Notes under the pieces: generated by a model
What the model was told of the DNA's origin: nothing
Database searches by the model: none
Seen by the model: only the letters and a program-made list of their open reading frames with translations
Position numbers and translations under genes: made by a program
Assembly: GCA_029262855.1 (NCBI GenBank)
Contig: JAJCYP010000070.1
Span: 1-64,000, forward strand
Reading direction: 5' to 3'
DNA from: Bacteroidota bacterium
Lineage (GTDB): Bacteria > Bacteroidota > Rhodothermia > Rhodothermales > UBA10348
DNA length: 64,000 nucleotides
Shown here: piece after piece, positions 51,493-59,008 of the stretch
Position numbering within the stretch: position 1 is the stretch's first letter
Layout of the letters: each line of letters opens with the position of its first letter

Positions 51493-52877
51493 CACGCGCC
51501 GTGGTCCATGTTGTGATCCTGCCCGGTTGCTGCGCTGTCAGCCGGCATTTCGGTGTCCGGCATCACTTCGTCCGGCGCCATCGTCTGATTCCCTCCCGAT
51601 GCGAGCATCTTCCGAATGGCCTCTTGCAACCGGCTCTCGCTGTCGAGCAGGAACTGCGCCGACACCACCACGAGTTGGCCGGCGGACAAACCGCTCAGGA
51701 TTCGGGTCTCCCCATTGTGGTCCCCCCCGACCTCTCCAGTCTGGACCTCGCGCGGTTCGAATCGCCCATCACCCAGTGCTACAAACGCCATCGTGCGGGA
51801 TCCGCTTCGGATGAGGGCCTCCGTGGGAACAACCACCGCGTCTTTGATCGGCTTGCCTTCAAGCAGAATGTTGGCATACATCCCCGGCTTCAATTCATAG
51901 GAGGCCGAATTGCGGAATACCAACCTGACGTGGACGTCGCGGGCCTTCTCACGCAGGAAGGGATAGATGAAATCGACAGTCCCGGCGTAAGTCTTGCCCG
52001 GCAGATAGGAAAGCGTCATCTCCACCTGCTGACCCAGCGAAATCCACGGAACCTCGTTGTCAAAAAAGCTCGCGTGCACCCAGACCGTCCTCAGGTCGGC
52101 GATTCTGAAGAGGTCCATGCCACTCTGGATGTAGGCTCCTTCAATGGCGTTCCGTTCCGTGACGATTCCGGTGGCAGGCGCATTGATCCGAATGGTTTTC
52201 CGGACCTCTCCGGTGTTGGCCAGGGCTTCGATTTCGGACTCAGGTATGTCCCAGTACTCCAGGCGAGTCCGGGCGGCCGACACCAGGCGCTCAGCATCGG
52301 CACGGACCGAGGGAGTCGCATTCGGTGAGACCATCTTGGCATTCCGGACGGCCAGGAGGAATTCCTCCTGTGTGGACACCAGCTCGGGCGAATAGATATC
52401 CATGAGGGGACCGCCCACCCGGACCTCCTCTCCTACATAGCTCACATACAGCTTCTCAATCCAACCCGAGACCTTCGAGTTGACGACATGCAGTCTCTCT
52501 TCATTGTAGCTCACGTCCCCCACGGTCCGGATTTGCCGGCTGAAATCCCGCTGTTCCACCACCTGCGTACGGACGCCCATACTCTGGATGGTGCTGGGAT
52601 CAATGCTGATATTTGAATCGGAAGCGGCCGGCTGGTCGTCTGCATATACCGGCACCAGATCCATGCCCATTGCAGACTTGCCCGGCGAATCGTAGATCTC
52701 CGTGGGATTCATCGGGGCCTGCCAGTACAGTACGGTGCGTTCGGTGGGTGCGGACGAAGTCTCGGAGTCGTCGGGCCCTGAGGTGCGTGTACCGAAGAAG
52801 TACCCGGCACCTCCCATCAGGAGGGCCAGGATGATCCATCCCGCGGCACCGAATCTATTCTTGTTGGATTGTGACAT
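51492..52877 (-). CDS. cusB: CusB-type periplasmic adaptor
   Basis: 461 residues, ATG 52877. An N-terminal membrane anchor (about 10-28) is followed by a heavy-metal-binding domain YWQAPMNPTEIYDSPGKSAMGMDLVPVY, with Met residues suited to Cu(I)/Ag(I). The barrel-sandwich and hairpin region follows (SKVSGWIEKLYVSYVGEEV, IYSPELVSTQEEFLLA, INAPATGIVTERNAIEGAYIQSG), then the membrane-proximal domain. The C-terminal ~35 residues are rich in Met, Asp and His and end HNMDHGA, echoing the repeats of the operon's lipoprotein. It starts three bases after cusC and links it to CusA. Confidence 0.93.
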   Translation of the reverse strand: MSQSNKNRFGAAGWIILALLMGGAGYFFGTRTSGPDDSETSSAPTERTVLYWQAPMNPTEIYDSPGKSAMGMDLVPVYADDQPAASDSNISIDPSTIQSMGVRTQVVEQRDFSRQIRTVGDVSYNEERLHVVNSKVSGWIEKLYVSYVGEEVRVGGPLMDIYSPELVSTQEEFLLAVRNAKMVSPNATPSVRADAERLVSAARTRLEYWDIPESEIEALANTGEVRKTIRINAPATGIVTERNAIEGAYIQSGMDLFRIADLRTVWVHASFFDNEVPWISLGQQVEMTLSYLPGKTYAGTVDFIYPFLREKARDVHVRLVFRNSASYELKPGMYANILLEGKPIKDAVVVPTEALIRSGSRTMAFVALGDGRFEPREVQTGEVGGDHNGETRILSGLSAGQLVVVSAQFLLDSESRLQEAIRKMLASGGNQTMAPDEVMPDTEMPADSAATGQDHNMDHGA

Positions 52878-52880
52878 CGG

Positions 52881-54194
52881 TCAATCAGTGTTCGAAGCGG
52901 ATGGGGTTGAGAGAGACTGGCCGAGGGCGCGCTGAAGGGCCACTCCCGCCTTGTCGAATTCGGTGATGGCCTCCTCGTGGGCCCAACTCAGCTCAAAGAG
53001 CATGCGCTGCGCATCCAGGAGGTCCAGAAAGCCGCTGCGACCGGTCGAGTAGGTGGTCAGGGTTGCCTCAAGCGTGGATTCAGCCTGTGGGATGAGGGCC
53101 GTCTCGAAGAGGGCGATCTGCCGGCGGGTCTGGTCCAATCGGAAGACTAAATCGTCTACGGTTGTGCGAATCGACGATTCCAGCGCCTCCCGTTGAGCTT
53201 GGATCTGCAGGCTTCGCACGCGCGTCTCTTCTTCCCTTGCTCGGATGCGGCCCCGCTGCAGGGGTATTTTTACGGACACCCCGACTGCAATGGCATCCCG
53301 ACCGTCCCCGGAAGGTGGAATACTCGAGTCTCGAATGTCGAAGTATGTCAGGGAGACGCCGAAGTCCGGAAGCCGTTCTTTCTTGGCCAACTCCTGCGCC
53401 ACCTCGGATGCCTGCAGACTCAGGTCGTTGGCCTCCAGTTCGGGCCGCTGACTGAGCGCCAGGGCACGAACTTCGGACTCCGACGGGCTTTCGAAAACCA
53501 GGACGGCCGGCCGCAGGCTCTCGGCGAGTGAAATTGGCCCATTGGCAAGATTGGACATCTGCTCCACCAGGGTCCGTTCTCTGCGATCGAGGGCAATCAG
53601 CCGATTGGAGAGTGCGTTCCGCTCCAACTGAGCCTTTAGAATCGCTTGTTGCATCCCTTCGCCTACCCTGTAACGAACATCCGCAATGCCTTCGAAATCG
53701 GTTAGCTGCTGCTGAAATTCTCGGATCACCGTGCGCAGGCGCCTCGTCAGCAAGAGATCTGCGTACAAGAGGCCCACCCGCTCGACCAGGTCGAGTTCAA
53801 GGACGGCCACCGACACGGCCGCTTCATCGGCTCTCAAGGATGCCTCTTCGGCCCGCAGAGAGAGTTTGCCTGGATACGGAATTGCCTGACTGATCTGCCA
53901 CTGACTGCGCTGGGCGCCCCGAGCGGTATAGATCGGGAACGGCTGGAGAGCCAGTCCGGCCACCGGATCCGGCAGAGCCCCCACCTGCGCCGGCCTCTGC
54001 TTCAGGGCCAGGCTCGCCAATGATGTGGCCGTCAGCATGGGATTGCTGAGTCTCACTTCCGCGATGATGTCCTCTATTCCTTCCACGTGAAGGGTGTCTG
54101 GACTCTGCCCCGCAGCCATCCCGACGCCTGCCGTCAGGAGGGTGACGGCGAGGGCGCCGCATCGGATTCGGGACGAGGAAGAGGACCTTCTCAT
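52881..54194 (-). CDS. cusC: CusC/TolC-type outer-membrane efflux protein
   Basis: 437 residues with a signal peptide (hydrophobic 13-29). Outer membrane factor repeats are visible: QISQAIPYPGKLSLRAEEASLRADEAAV, LLYADLLLTRRLRTVIREFQQQL, RYRVGEGMQQAILKAQLERNAL, then the second repeat with QRPELEANDLSLQASEVAQELAKKERLPDFGVSLTYF, and TYSTGRSGFLDLLDAQRMLFELS. It forms the outer-membrane channel of the Cus pump. It is the first gene of the operon; a four-box operator lies 64-103 bases upstream, within the 161-bp region shared with the divergent response regulator gene. Confidence 0.9.
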   Translation of the reverse strand: MRRSSSSSRIRCGALAVTLLTAGVGMAAGQSPDTLHVEGIEDIIAEVRLSNPMLTATSLASLALKQRPAQVGALPDPVAGLALQPFPIYTARGAQRSQWQISQAIPYPGKLSLRAEEASLRADEAAVSVAVLELDLVERVGLLYADLLLTRRLRTVIREFQQQLTDFEGIADVRYRVGEGMQQAILKAQLERNALSNRLIALDRRERTLVEQMSNLANGPISLAESLRPAVLVFESPSESEVRALALSQRPELEANDLSLQASEVAQELAKKERLPDFGVSLTYFDIRDSSIPPSGDGRDAIAVGVSVKIPLQRGRIRAREEETRVRSLQIQAQREALESSIRTTVDDLVFRLDQTRRQIALFETALIPQAESTLEATLTTYSTGRSGFLDLLDAQRMLFELSWAHEEAITEFDKAGVALQRALGQSLSTPSASNTD

Positions 54195-54257
54195 AGTTAT
54201 TCTTTTGAAACCGGCATCGGAATTAGTCGACCATCGATGAAAGGTCGGGATGGTGCC

Positions 54258-54297
54258 CTTAAGAGTTGCTGAAGGCTCTCTTAAATCTCTTTAAGGG
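54258..54297 (-). promoter_or_regulatory. Four-box direct-repeat operator upstream of cusC (site A)
   Basis: Read on the minus strand, hexamers CTTAAA (54295-54290), TTTAAG (54285-54280), CTTCAG (54274-54269) and CTTAAG (54263-54258) follow at 10-, 11- and 11-base steps. Such phased direct repeats are typical for OmpR/PhoB-type response regulators. The same four boxes occur upstream of copB, with 29 of 40 aligned bases identical. The site lies between cusC and the divergent response regulator, so it may control both. Confidence 0.75.
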
Positions 54298-54355
54298 GCG
54301 GATCGCCCACCCCCGGGTACCGTACCCCACTTTCAGTCACCTTGCCGCGAGTACG

Positions 54356-55054
54356 ATGTGGGTTCTTATTGTTGAGGACGAAATCCGCCTGGCCGACCTC
54401 ATTCGCAGGGGTCTGGAGGCTGAGGGGTTTTCGGTAGCGGTCTCCCATGACGGCGTCGAGGGCGAGGAACTGGCCGCCTTGAATCGGTACGATGCGCTGA
54501 TCGTTGACTGGAGGCTCCCGAAGCAGGACGGCCGGACGCTCATCAAGAACCTTCGCGCCGCGGGCAATCAGGTACCTGCCATTATGCTCACGGCACTTGG
54601 AGACGTTGAGCATCGGGTGGCCGGCCTGGAGGCAGGAGCAGATGATTATCTGCCCAAACCCTTTTCCTTCGAGGAACTCGTGGCCCGCCTTCGCGCGGTG
54701 ACGCGCCGCCCCCCCATCGCCGAGTTCGATCACATCCTGACCGCCGGTTCAGTGGTTGTCAACTGCGATCGGCGGTCGGTCGAGATCAGCGGTGAGCCCG
54801 AATTTTTACGTCCCAAAGAATTCGCGTTGCTCGAAATGTTGCTCCGAAGAAGGGGGGATGTGATCTCTCGCAGCGTCCTGGCCGAACGAATCTGGGGCAG
54901 CGCGCTTTACGTTACAGACAACGTTATTGATGTCACTGTTTCCGGCCTGCGTTCCAAACTCAACGCCGGTTTCAAAGGGACAACTCCGGATCTCGAGATC
55001 GTGACGGTTCGTGGAGTCGGGTACTCTTTGCGGGAAATCGAAAAAACCTCCTGA
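54356..55054 (+). CDS. OmpR-family response regulator (CusR/CopR-like)
   Basis: 232 residues from ATG 54356; MWVLIVEDEIRLADLIRRGL fits the receiver N-terminus. Phosphoacceptor D51 (LIVDWRLPKQDG), T/A switch at IMLTALG and K101 (LPKPFSF) are all present. The winged-helix output domain is at about 130-225 (PKEFALLEMLLRRRGDVISRSVLAERIW, DNVIDVTVSGLRSKL, TVRGVGYSL). Its stop overlaps the kinase start (TGATG). Divergence from cusCBA strongly suggests it controls copper/silver efflux, probably through the phased repeats upstream of cusC and copB. Confidence 0.94.
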   Translation: MWVLIVEDEIRLADLIRRGLEAEGFSVAVSHDGVEGEELAALNRYDALIVDWRLPKQDGRTLIKNLRAAGNQVPAIMLTALGDVEHRVAGLEAGADDYLPKPFSFEELVARLRAVTRRPPIAEFDHILTAGSVVVNCDRRSVEISGEPEFLRPKEFALLEMLLRRRGDVISRSVLAERIWGSALYVTDNVIDVTVSGLRSKLNAGFKGTTPDLEIVTVRGVGYSLREIEKTS

Positions 55055-56490
55055 TGAAGGTGAGTACAAAGGCAGGATCTCGCCCCTGGCACCCGCGCAG
55101 TTGGGGCATTTCCCTGCGCCTCACGCTGTGGTTCAGTTCCGCGATCGCACTCCTGCTGATAGGATTCGCTGTCCTGACCTATGTCAACTTTCACCGGAGC
55201 CTCCACCGGGATTTCGACCAGCACCTGACTCACGAACTCCGCGTGTTCCTTCCGGACATCGAAAGCGGCCAGCAAGGCCCTTACTTCCCGCCTCAGAGGG
55301 AACTGACTGCGGCTGCCTATCAAAGCAACGGGATCTTCGGCACGTTTGTCCGGCTTCTGTCCCTGGACGGCAGCGTCGTGTATCAAAGCCCCAATTTTGA
55401 GGGAGAGGAAGCCCTTGATGTTCAGATACCGGCCACGGATATCTCCGAGTCGGTGTCACGAACCTGGGCGGCCGGTCCCGTCCGCAGCCTCTATTTCCAA
55501 TTGGCCAGCGAGGACGGCTTCCCCTATGGATGGGCGGAAGTAACAGGCTACGAGTGGTCTCTGCATACAGAACTCGATCGACTTACCAAGATGTTCGCGG
55601 CCGGCATTCTGCTGGCTGTCCTGCTCGCGTCTGTTGGTGGATACCTGCTCGCCCAGCGTGCACTTTCCCCTGTCGCAGATATTACCGAGACTGCGAACCG
55701 GATCAGGGCATCAAATCTTTCGGACAGAATCCCCTTGCGTGGTGGCGGTGAGGACGAACTGTCAGCCCTGACAAAAACCATAAACGGCCTGCTGGACCGG
55801 ATCGAGGAATCCTTCCGGCGGGAACGGCGATTCTCGGCCAACGCGGCACACGAGTTGGTTACGCCGCTGGCCACCATGCGGGCGGAGTTGGAACTGGCGC
55901 TAAGGACACTTGACGACCGTCATCCGCTCGAAAGCACGCTGGTCGCGTCCATTTCTGACATTGATCAGATCAGCACTATCGTGCGATCGCTTCTGATGCT
56001 CCATTCTGCGGAGAGGCTGTCTGATGGCACCAAGGCCCGGATGGAGCTGGCGGGTTTTGCAGGAGAGCAACTGGAGCGATTTCGGGACCGAGCTGACCTT
56101 CAGAATGTCTCCTTGGAATTCGGGGCACCCATTTCGCTCTGGGTGCTTGCAGACCGGAAAGGCCTCTCCACGGTCGTTGACAACTTGATGGACAACGCCC
56201 TGAAGTACACCGAGCCCGGAGGATCCATTCTGGTCTCCCTCGTTCGGAAGGGCGAAGATGCCCAACTCACGATCACGGATGACGGTGTCGGATTTGCTCC
56301 AGAGGCAGGGCCGCAGCTCTTCGACAGATTCTATCGTGAGCGCGCGGCTCCGGTACAAAAACGTGAGGGAAGCGGACTGGGGCTCTCGATTGTAGCGGCC
56401 GTCGTCTCCGCGCACGACGGCCGAGTCTGGGCTACCTCCGACGGACACGGAAAAGGAAGCACATTCGGTATCGCCCTTCCGCTGGCTTAG
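55054..56490 (+). CDS. Sensor histidine kinase (CusS-like)
   Basis: 478 residues. Two membrane helices (about 21-44 and 177-199) flank a periplasmic sensor region of about 130 residues. A HAMP linker follows (RALSPVADITETANRIRASNLSDRIPLRGGGEDELSALTKTINGLLDRIEESF), then the H box with H266 in AHELVTPLATM, and the ATPase with NLMDNALKY (N box), DDGVGFAP (G1), LFDRFYRE (F) and GSGLGLSI (G2). The H box has Val where HELRTPL usually has Arg. The periplasmic part shows no cluster of Met or His that would define the ligand; copper/silver sensing is inferred from the neighbours. Confidence 0.93.
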   Translation: MKVSTKAGSRPWHPRSWGISLRLTLWFSSAIALLLIGFAVLTYVNFHRSLHRDFDQHLTHELRVFLPDIESGQQGPYFPPQRELTAAAYQSNGIFGTFVRLLSLDGSVVYQSPNFEGEEALDVQIPATDISESVSRTWAAGPVRSLYFQLASEDGFPYGWAEVTGYEWSLHTELDRLTKMFAAGILLAVLLASVGGYLLAQRALSPVADITETANRIRASNLSDRIPLRGGGEDELSALTKTINGLLDRIEESFRRERRFSANAAHELVTPLATMRAELELALRTLDDRHPLESTLVASISDIDQISTIVRSLLMLHSAERLSDGTKARMELAGFAGEQLERFRDRADLQNVSLEFGAPISLWVLADRKGLSTVVDNLMDNALKYTEPGGSILVSLVRKGEDAQLTITDDGVGFAPEAGPQLFDRFYRERAAPVQKREGSGLGLSIVAAVVSAHDGRVWATSDGHGKGSTFGIALPLA

Positions 56491-56491
56491 G

Positions 56492-56509
56492 CCTCAGAGC
56501 ACGCTGAGG
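56492..56509. terminator. Small hairpin between convergent kinase and patatin genes
   Basis: CCTCAG (56492-56497) pairs with CTGAGG (56504-56509) around a 6-base loop in the 31-base gap between the two convergent stops. There is no T-tract on either side. It may help end both transcripts. Confidence 0.3.
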
Positions 56510-56521
56510 TGCGGCGCAGGA

Positions 56522-57421
56522 TCACGCACCCCCGAGAAGGGCTTCAATATTCGCTCGCTGGTTTCGGACTGCCTGTATTCCGGTTGCCATGCACATTCTC
56601 CGCGCCCCGAAGTCAAGCGTGTCCACCACCCTCGAGAAGTTTGGTCGGATGACCATGTCTGCCCGCGAAAACCGGGCGTGGGCATGCTGAAAGTGACAAA
56701 TTTCGACTGCCCGGACCAGAGCCTGGTACCCGTTGCTTACCGTCACCGGGCCTACCATTTGACCAGGGTCCACCGCAATTACTACGTCTGTCTGAAAAGC
56801 GCGAGCCACATCAACGGGAGCAACATCCGCGTAAGCCCCGTCGGCCAGAAACATCTCTCCTCTTCGGAGTGGTGGCAGGATGGCGGCAAGTGCGGAACTG
56901 GCGTAGATCGCCTCGTCGGCAGGGCCCGTCCTCAGTATGTGCCGCTTCCCTTCGCGAAGATCCGTGGCTGCGGTCACTACGGGAATCCGTGCATCCTCTA
57001 AACGCTTCCCAAGCGTGAGGCCCCTCAGCAGGTTCCAACCCGCATCCAGCGCATGAACTCCCGGGCCCCAGTCGAACGCTACGTCTTGTACCAACCGCAC
57101 CCGGCTCATGAGCTTCTGAAGCCGAGCGCGAATTCGCTGATCCTCAGGAGAGCCATCCCTGAGCGGGCCAGGCAACTCGTCTGTCTGCAGGTTTCGAATG
57201 GCACCGTACCAATCCTCGCGGAGGGCATAGGTAACGCCCACCACGGCACCCATGGAGACTCCAACGATGGCCGACGGCGCGTAGCCCAATTGGTGAAGAC
57301 CCCACAGCACGCCGGCGTGGGAAAACCCCCGAGCCCCTCCTCCTGAAAGGACCAGAGCGAAGGTCTTGGAGTGGCCATGCTCCCGGGCGGCGGGCCCTCG
57401 AGAGCGCAAACTCTTCTTCAT
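56522..57421 (-). CDS. Patatin-like phospholipase (RssA/YchK type)
   Basis: 299 residues from ATG 57421; a GTG at 57460 would overlap the upstream gene by 20 bases. The patatin Ser-Asp dyad is intact: oxyanion loop LSGGGARGFSHAGVL, nucleophile GVSMG, and DGAYADVAPV with the catalytic Asp. No signal peptide is seen, so it should be a cytosolic or inner-leaflet lipid acyl hydrolase. It is the last gene of a six-gene minus-strand set from the PII-like gene on. A link to copper damage of membranes is possible but speculative. Confidence 0.9.
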   Translation of the reverse strand: MKKSLRSRGPAAREHGHSKTFALVLSGGGARGFSHAGVLWGLHQLGYAPSAIVGVSMGAVVGVTYALREDWYGAIRNLQTDELPGPLRDGSPEDQRIRARLQKLMSRVRLVQDVAFDWGPGVHALDAGWNLLRGLTLGKRLEDARIPVVTAATDLREGKRHILRTGPADEAIYASSALAAILPPLRRGEMFLADGAYADVAPVDVARAFQTDVVIAVDPGQMVGPVTVSNGYQALVRAVEICHFQHAHARFSRADMVIRPNFSRVVDTLDFGARRMCMATGIQAVRNQRANIEALLGGA

Positions 57422-57440
57422 CCCACTGGCCCAGGTTGAG

Positions 57441-57698
57441 TCAATGCCCCAACCTGGCACTAACGGCGTTGTAGATCAGGGAGTAGCCCAGGCCCAGGTA
57501 GACCCCCCAGAGAAAACTCTCTCCCAGACCCAGCAGGAAGCTGCCGAAACTGATCCACTTGAAAGCAGGGAGAACCGCCTCCAGGAAACCATGCATGTGG
57601 AGAGCGTCTGGCGTGATCAGACCAAATCCCACGCACAGCACGAAACTGGCGCTTGTGAACAGGGCTGCGGACCAGGTGACGATTTTGGTGTTCAACAT
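57441..57698 (-). CDS. Small two-span membrane protein (DUF5676-like)
   Basis: 85 residues with two clear membrane helices (about 8-29 and 51-76). The size, the first helix followed by a short polar loop with LHMHGFLEAVLPAFKWISFG, and the ending GVYLGLGYSLIYNAVSARL resemble DUF5676 proteins, which are often found next to heavy-metal transporters; this is by pattern and could be wrong. It is 17 bases after the His-tailed microprotein and 19 before the patatin start, in one apparent transcript. Confidence 0.65.
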   Translation of the reverse strand: MLNTKIVTWSAALFTSASFVLCVGFGLITPDALHMHGFLEAVLPAFKWISFGSFLLGLGESFLWGVYLGLGYSLIYNAVSARLGH

Positions 57699-57715
57699 GG
57701 CATTGAGCTTGTGGC

Positions 57716-57856
57716 TTAGTGTTGCGTGTGGCCGGAAGACCGATCGGGTTCTCCATGGTCTCCATGGCCTCCGTGGCCTCCGTGGCCAAACATGTGCATG
57801 GCCATGAAGGCGATCAGAACCAGGAGGAAGAACCAGTTTTCAGAGATAAAGTCCAT
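57716..57856 (-). CDS. 46-residue membrane protein with His-rich tail (DUF2933-like)
   Basis: Starts at ATG 57856, six bases after the ferredoxin stop, and ends at TAA 57716-57718. One membrane helix (WFFLLVLIAFMAMHMF, about 8-23) is followed by HGGHGGHGDHG and a C-terminal GHTQH. The arrangement N-terminal span, MHMFGHGGHGGHG is that of DUF2933 proteins, small membrane proteins common in copper-resistance loci. The His/Gly tail should bind metal ions at the membrane surface; role as a chaperone or buffer is inferred. Position within the operon and tight spacing support that it is real despite its size. Confidence 0.8.
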   Translation of the reverse strand: MDFISENWFFLLVLIAFMAMHMFGHGGHGGHGDHGEPDRSSGHTQH

Positions 57857-57862
57857 GGCTGT

Positions 57863-58201
57863 CTACTCCCACATTTTCAGGTCTTCAACCGACTTGGCTC
57901 TGGTCAGCCAGGCGTCCGCGTCCGGTAGAGGATCCTTCTTGTCAGTTATGGTTCGCTCCGGACCCCATAAATTGGTCAGGTAGGCATTCCACTCGGTATA
58001 GTGCGCGTACTCTTCGGGCAACTCATCCTCCGCAAAAATCGCCTCGGATGGACAGACAGGCACGCAGGCGTTGCAGTCAATGCATTCATCGGGATTGATC
58101 ACAAGAAAATTGGGACCCTCCAGGAAGCAGTCCACCGGGCAGACTTCGACACAGTCGGTGTATTTGCAGTTGATGCAGGGCTCGGCAACGACGTACGGCA
58201 T
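57863..58201 (-). CDS. 7Fe ferredoxin (FdxA type)
   Basis: 112 residues. N-terminal clusters: [17 protein letters not shown] and [17 protein letters not shown]. The pattern, with the third cysteine group shifted (C-x2-C-x4-C-x3-C-P-x2-C), matches seven-iron ferredoxins with one 3Fe-4S and one 4Fe-4S cluster. The C-terminal tail of about 45 residues ([18 protein letters not shown]) is also typical of FdxA. It is a cytosolic electron carrier. Iron-sulfur proteins are main targets of copper; its place in a copper operon may reflect replacement or stress electron supply. Confidence 0.92.
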   Translation of the reverse strand: MPYVVAEPCINCKYTDCVEVCPVDCFLEGPNFLVINPDECIDCNACVPVCPSEAIFAEDELPEEYAHYTEWNAYLTNLWGPERTITDKKDPLPDADAWLTRAKSVEDLKMWE

Positions 58202-58227
58202 GGATCTGACCTCGTTGGGGAGGGACG

Positions 58228-58422
58228 TTACTGGTTGGTTTTCGGCAAGGGGGGCATGTCGCCGGTGGCAGTCGTATACGTCTCCGGTGATTCTTCGAAG
58301 AGCCGCTTGCAGGCCGCTGAGCAGAAGTAGTATACCACTTGTGCGTGCTGGACCGTAGCCGGGGGCTCAAGGGGATTCACGGCCATGCCGCAGACTGGAT
58401 CCCTGGCGGGCGTCGTGTTCAT
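58228..58422 (-). CDS. YHS-domain metal-binding protein
   Basis: 64 residues, ATG 58422, overlapping the PII-like stop (ATGA). The YHS domain is [12 protein letters not shown] ... [19 protein letters not shown]: the DPVCGM cysteine with the C-x3-C pair forms a metal site as in the N-terminal domains of some copper ATPases and mercury/copper proteins. Standing alone it is likely a small cytosolic Cu(I)/Ag(I) binder. The CopB ATPase encoded divergently lacks such a domain, so the two may act together. Confidence 0.9.
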   Translation of the reverse strand: MNTTPARDPVCGMAVNPLEPPATVQHAQVVYYFCSAACKRLFEESPETYTTATGDMPPLPKTNQ

Positions 58423-58778
58423 GTTCCTTCCCGTTTGATTGCAAAATCCTGATCCCCAGTGGCCCCGGTGCGAATCTTGACCGCCATGTCCAGCTCGGAC
58501 ACGAAGATGATGCCGTCGCCCGGCTGGCCGGAATACGCCGTCTCGCGAAGAGCCTCCACGATTGCGTGGACATCTCGATCGGAGCAGACGATTTCCAGTT
58601 TGGTCAGCTTTGAATAACGCTTGACCGCAGATATCGAGTAGCGCGCGCTGCGGAGGTCGGCAAGCGCTCCGAACCCCATTACTTCTCCCAGGGTAATCCC
58701 GTCGATTCCCAGATTTCCGAGCTCTTCCAAAACTGACTCCGTCTTGGAGGCCCGAATAAAGGCTTTGATTTCTTTCAT
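58419..58778 (-). CDS. PII-like signalling protein
   Basis: 119 residues with the ferredoxin-like trimer fold of the GlnB/PII superfamily: MKEIKAFIRASKTESVLEELGNLGIDGITLGEVMGFG, then KLTKLEIVCSDRDVHAIVEALRETAYSGQPGDGIIFVSELDMAVKIRTG. The T-loop is altered: between GFG and KLTKLEIV there is ALADLRSARYSISAVKRYS, without the uridylylated YRGAEY of classical GlnB. The B-loop TAYSGQPGDGIIF is kept, so nucleotide binding is likely. PII-like proteins of this kind are known beside heavy-metal efflux genes. A role in sensing or tuning metal transport rather than nitrogen control is inferred. Confidence 0.85.
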   Translation of the reverse strand: MKEIKAFIRASKTESVLEELGNLGIDGITLGEVMGFGALADLRSARYSISAVKRYSKLTKLEIVCSDRDVHAIVEALRETAYSGQPGDGIIFVSELDMAVKIRTGATGDQDFAIKREGT

Positions 58779-58833
58779 GGCCGTAAGGGGCGAGTGAACA
58801 CCGTCAAGATGACCGACACCTCCTTGGGTCTAC

Positions 58834-58850
58834 CTTAATCCAACCTGAAA
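58834..58850 (-). promoter_or_regulatory. Two-box partial operator facing the PII-like operon (site C)
   Basis: On the minus strand TTTCAG (58850-58845) is followed 11 bases later by ATTAAG (58839-58834), matching boxes three and four of the cusC and copB sites. It lies 56-72 bases upstream of the PII-like start. With only two boxes it is weaker evidence; it may give a lower response of this operon to the same regulator. Confidence 0.4.
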
Positions 58851-58885
58851 AAATATTCAGACCGACCAAAAAGCCCCAGTGAACT

Positions 58886-58925
58886 CCCTTAAAGGTAATT
58901 AAGGCGGTCTTCAGGAGACCTTAAG
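58886..58925 (+). promoter_or_regulatory. Four-box direct-repeat operator upstream of copB (site B)
   Basis: CTTAAA (58888-58893), ATTAAG (58898-58903), CTTCAG (58909-58914) and CTTAAG (58920-58925), spaced 10, 11 and 11 bases. Aligned with the minus strand of 54258-54297, 29 of 40 bases agree, including the blocks CCCTTAAAG, TTAAG, CTTCAG and CTTAAG. TAGATTGG at 58936-58943 is one base off the Bacteroidota -7 consensus TAnnTTTG and may be the promoter, giving a leader of about 60 bases to ATG 59009. Confidence 0.75.
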
Positions 58926-59008
58926 CAAGGCCAGCTAGATTGGGTATGTTCAGGTCCCTTTGCTTCCCGATCCGGGGGGGCGACCATGCATCACACTATC
59001 GCGAGATC

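Noticed and set aside
52600-52880. A separate small gene opposite or within the start of cusB
   Set aside because: All such frames overlap the clear signal anchor and heavy-metal-binding domain of cusB and have no support of their own.
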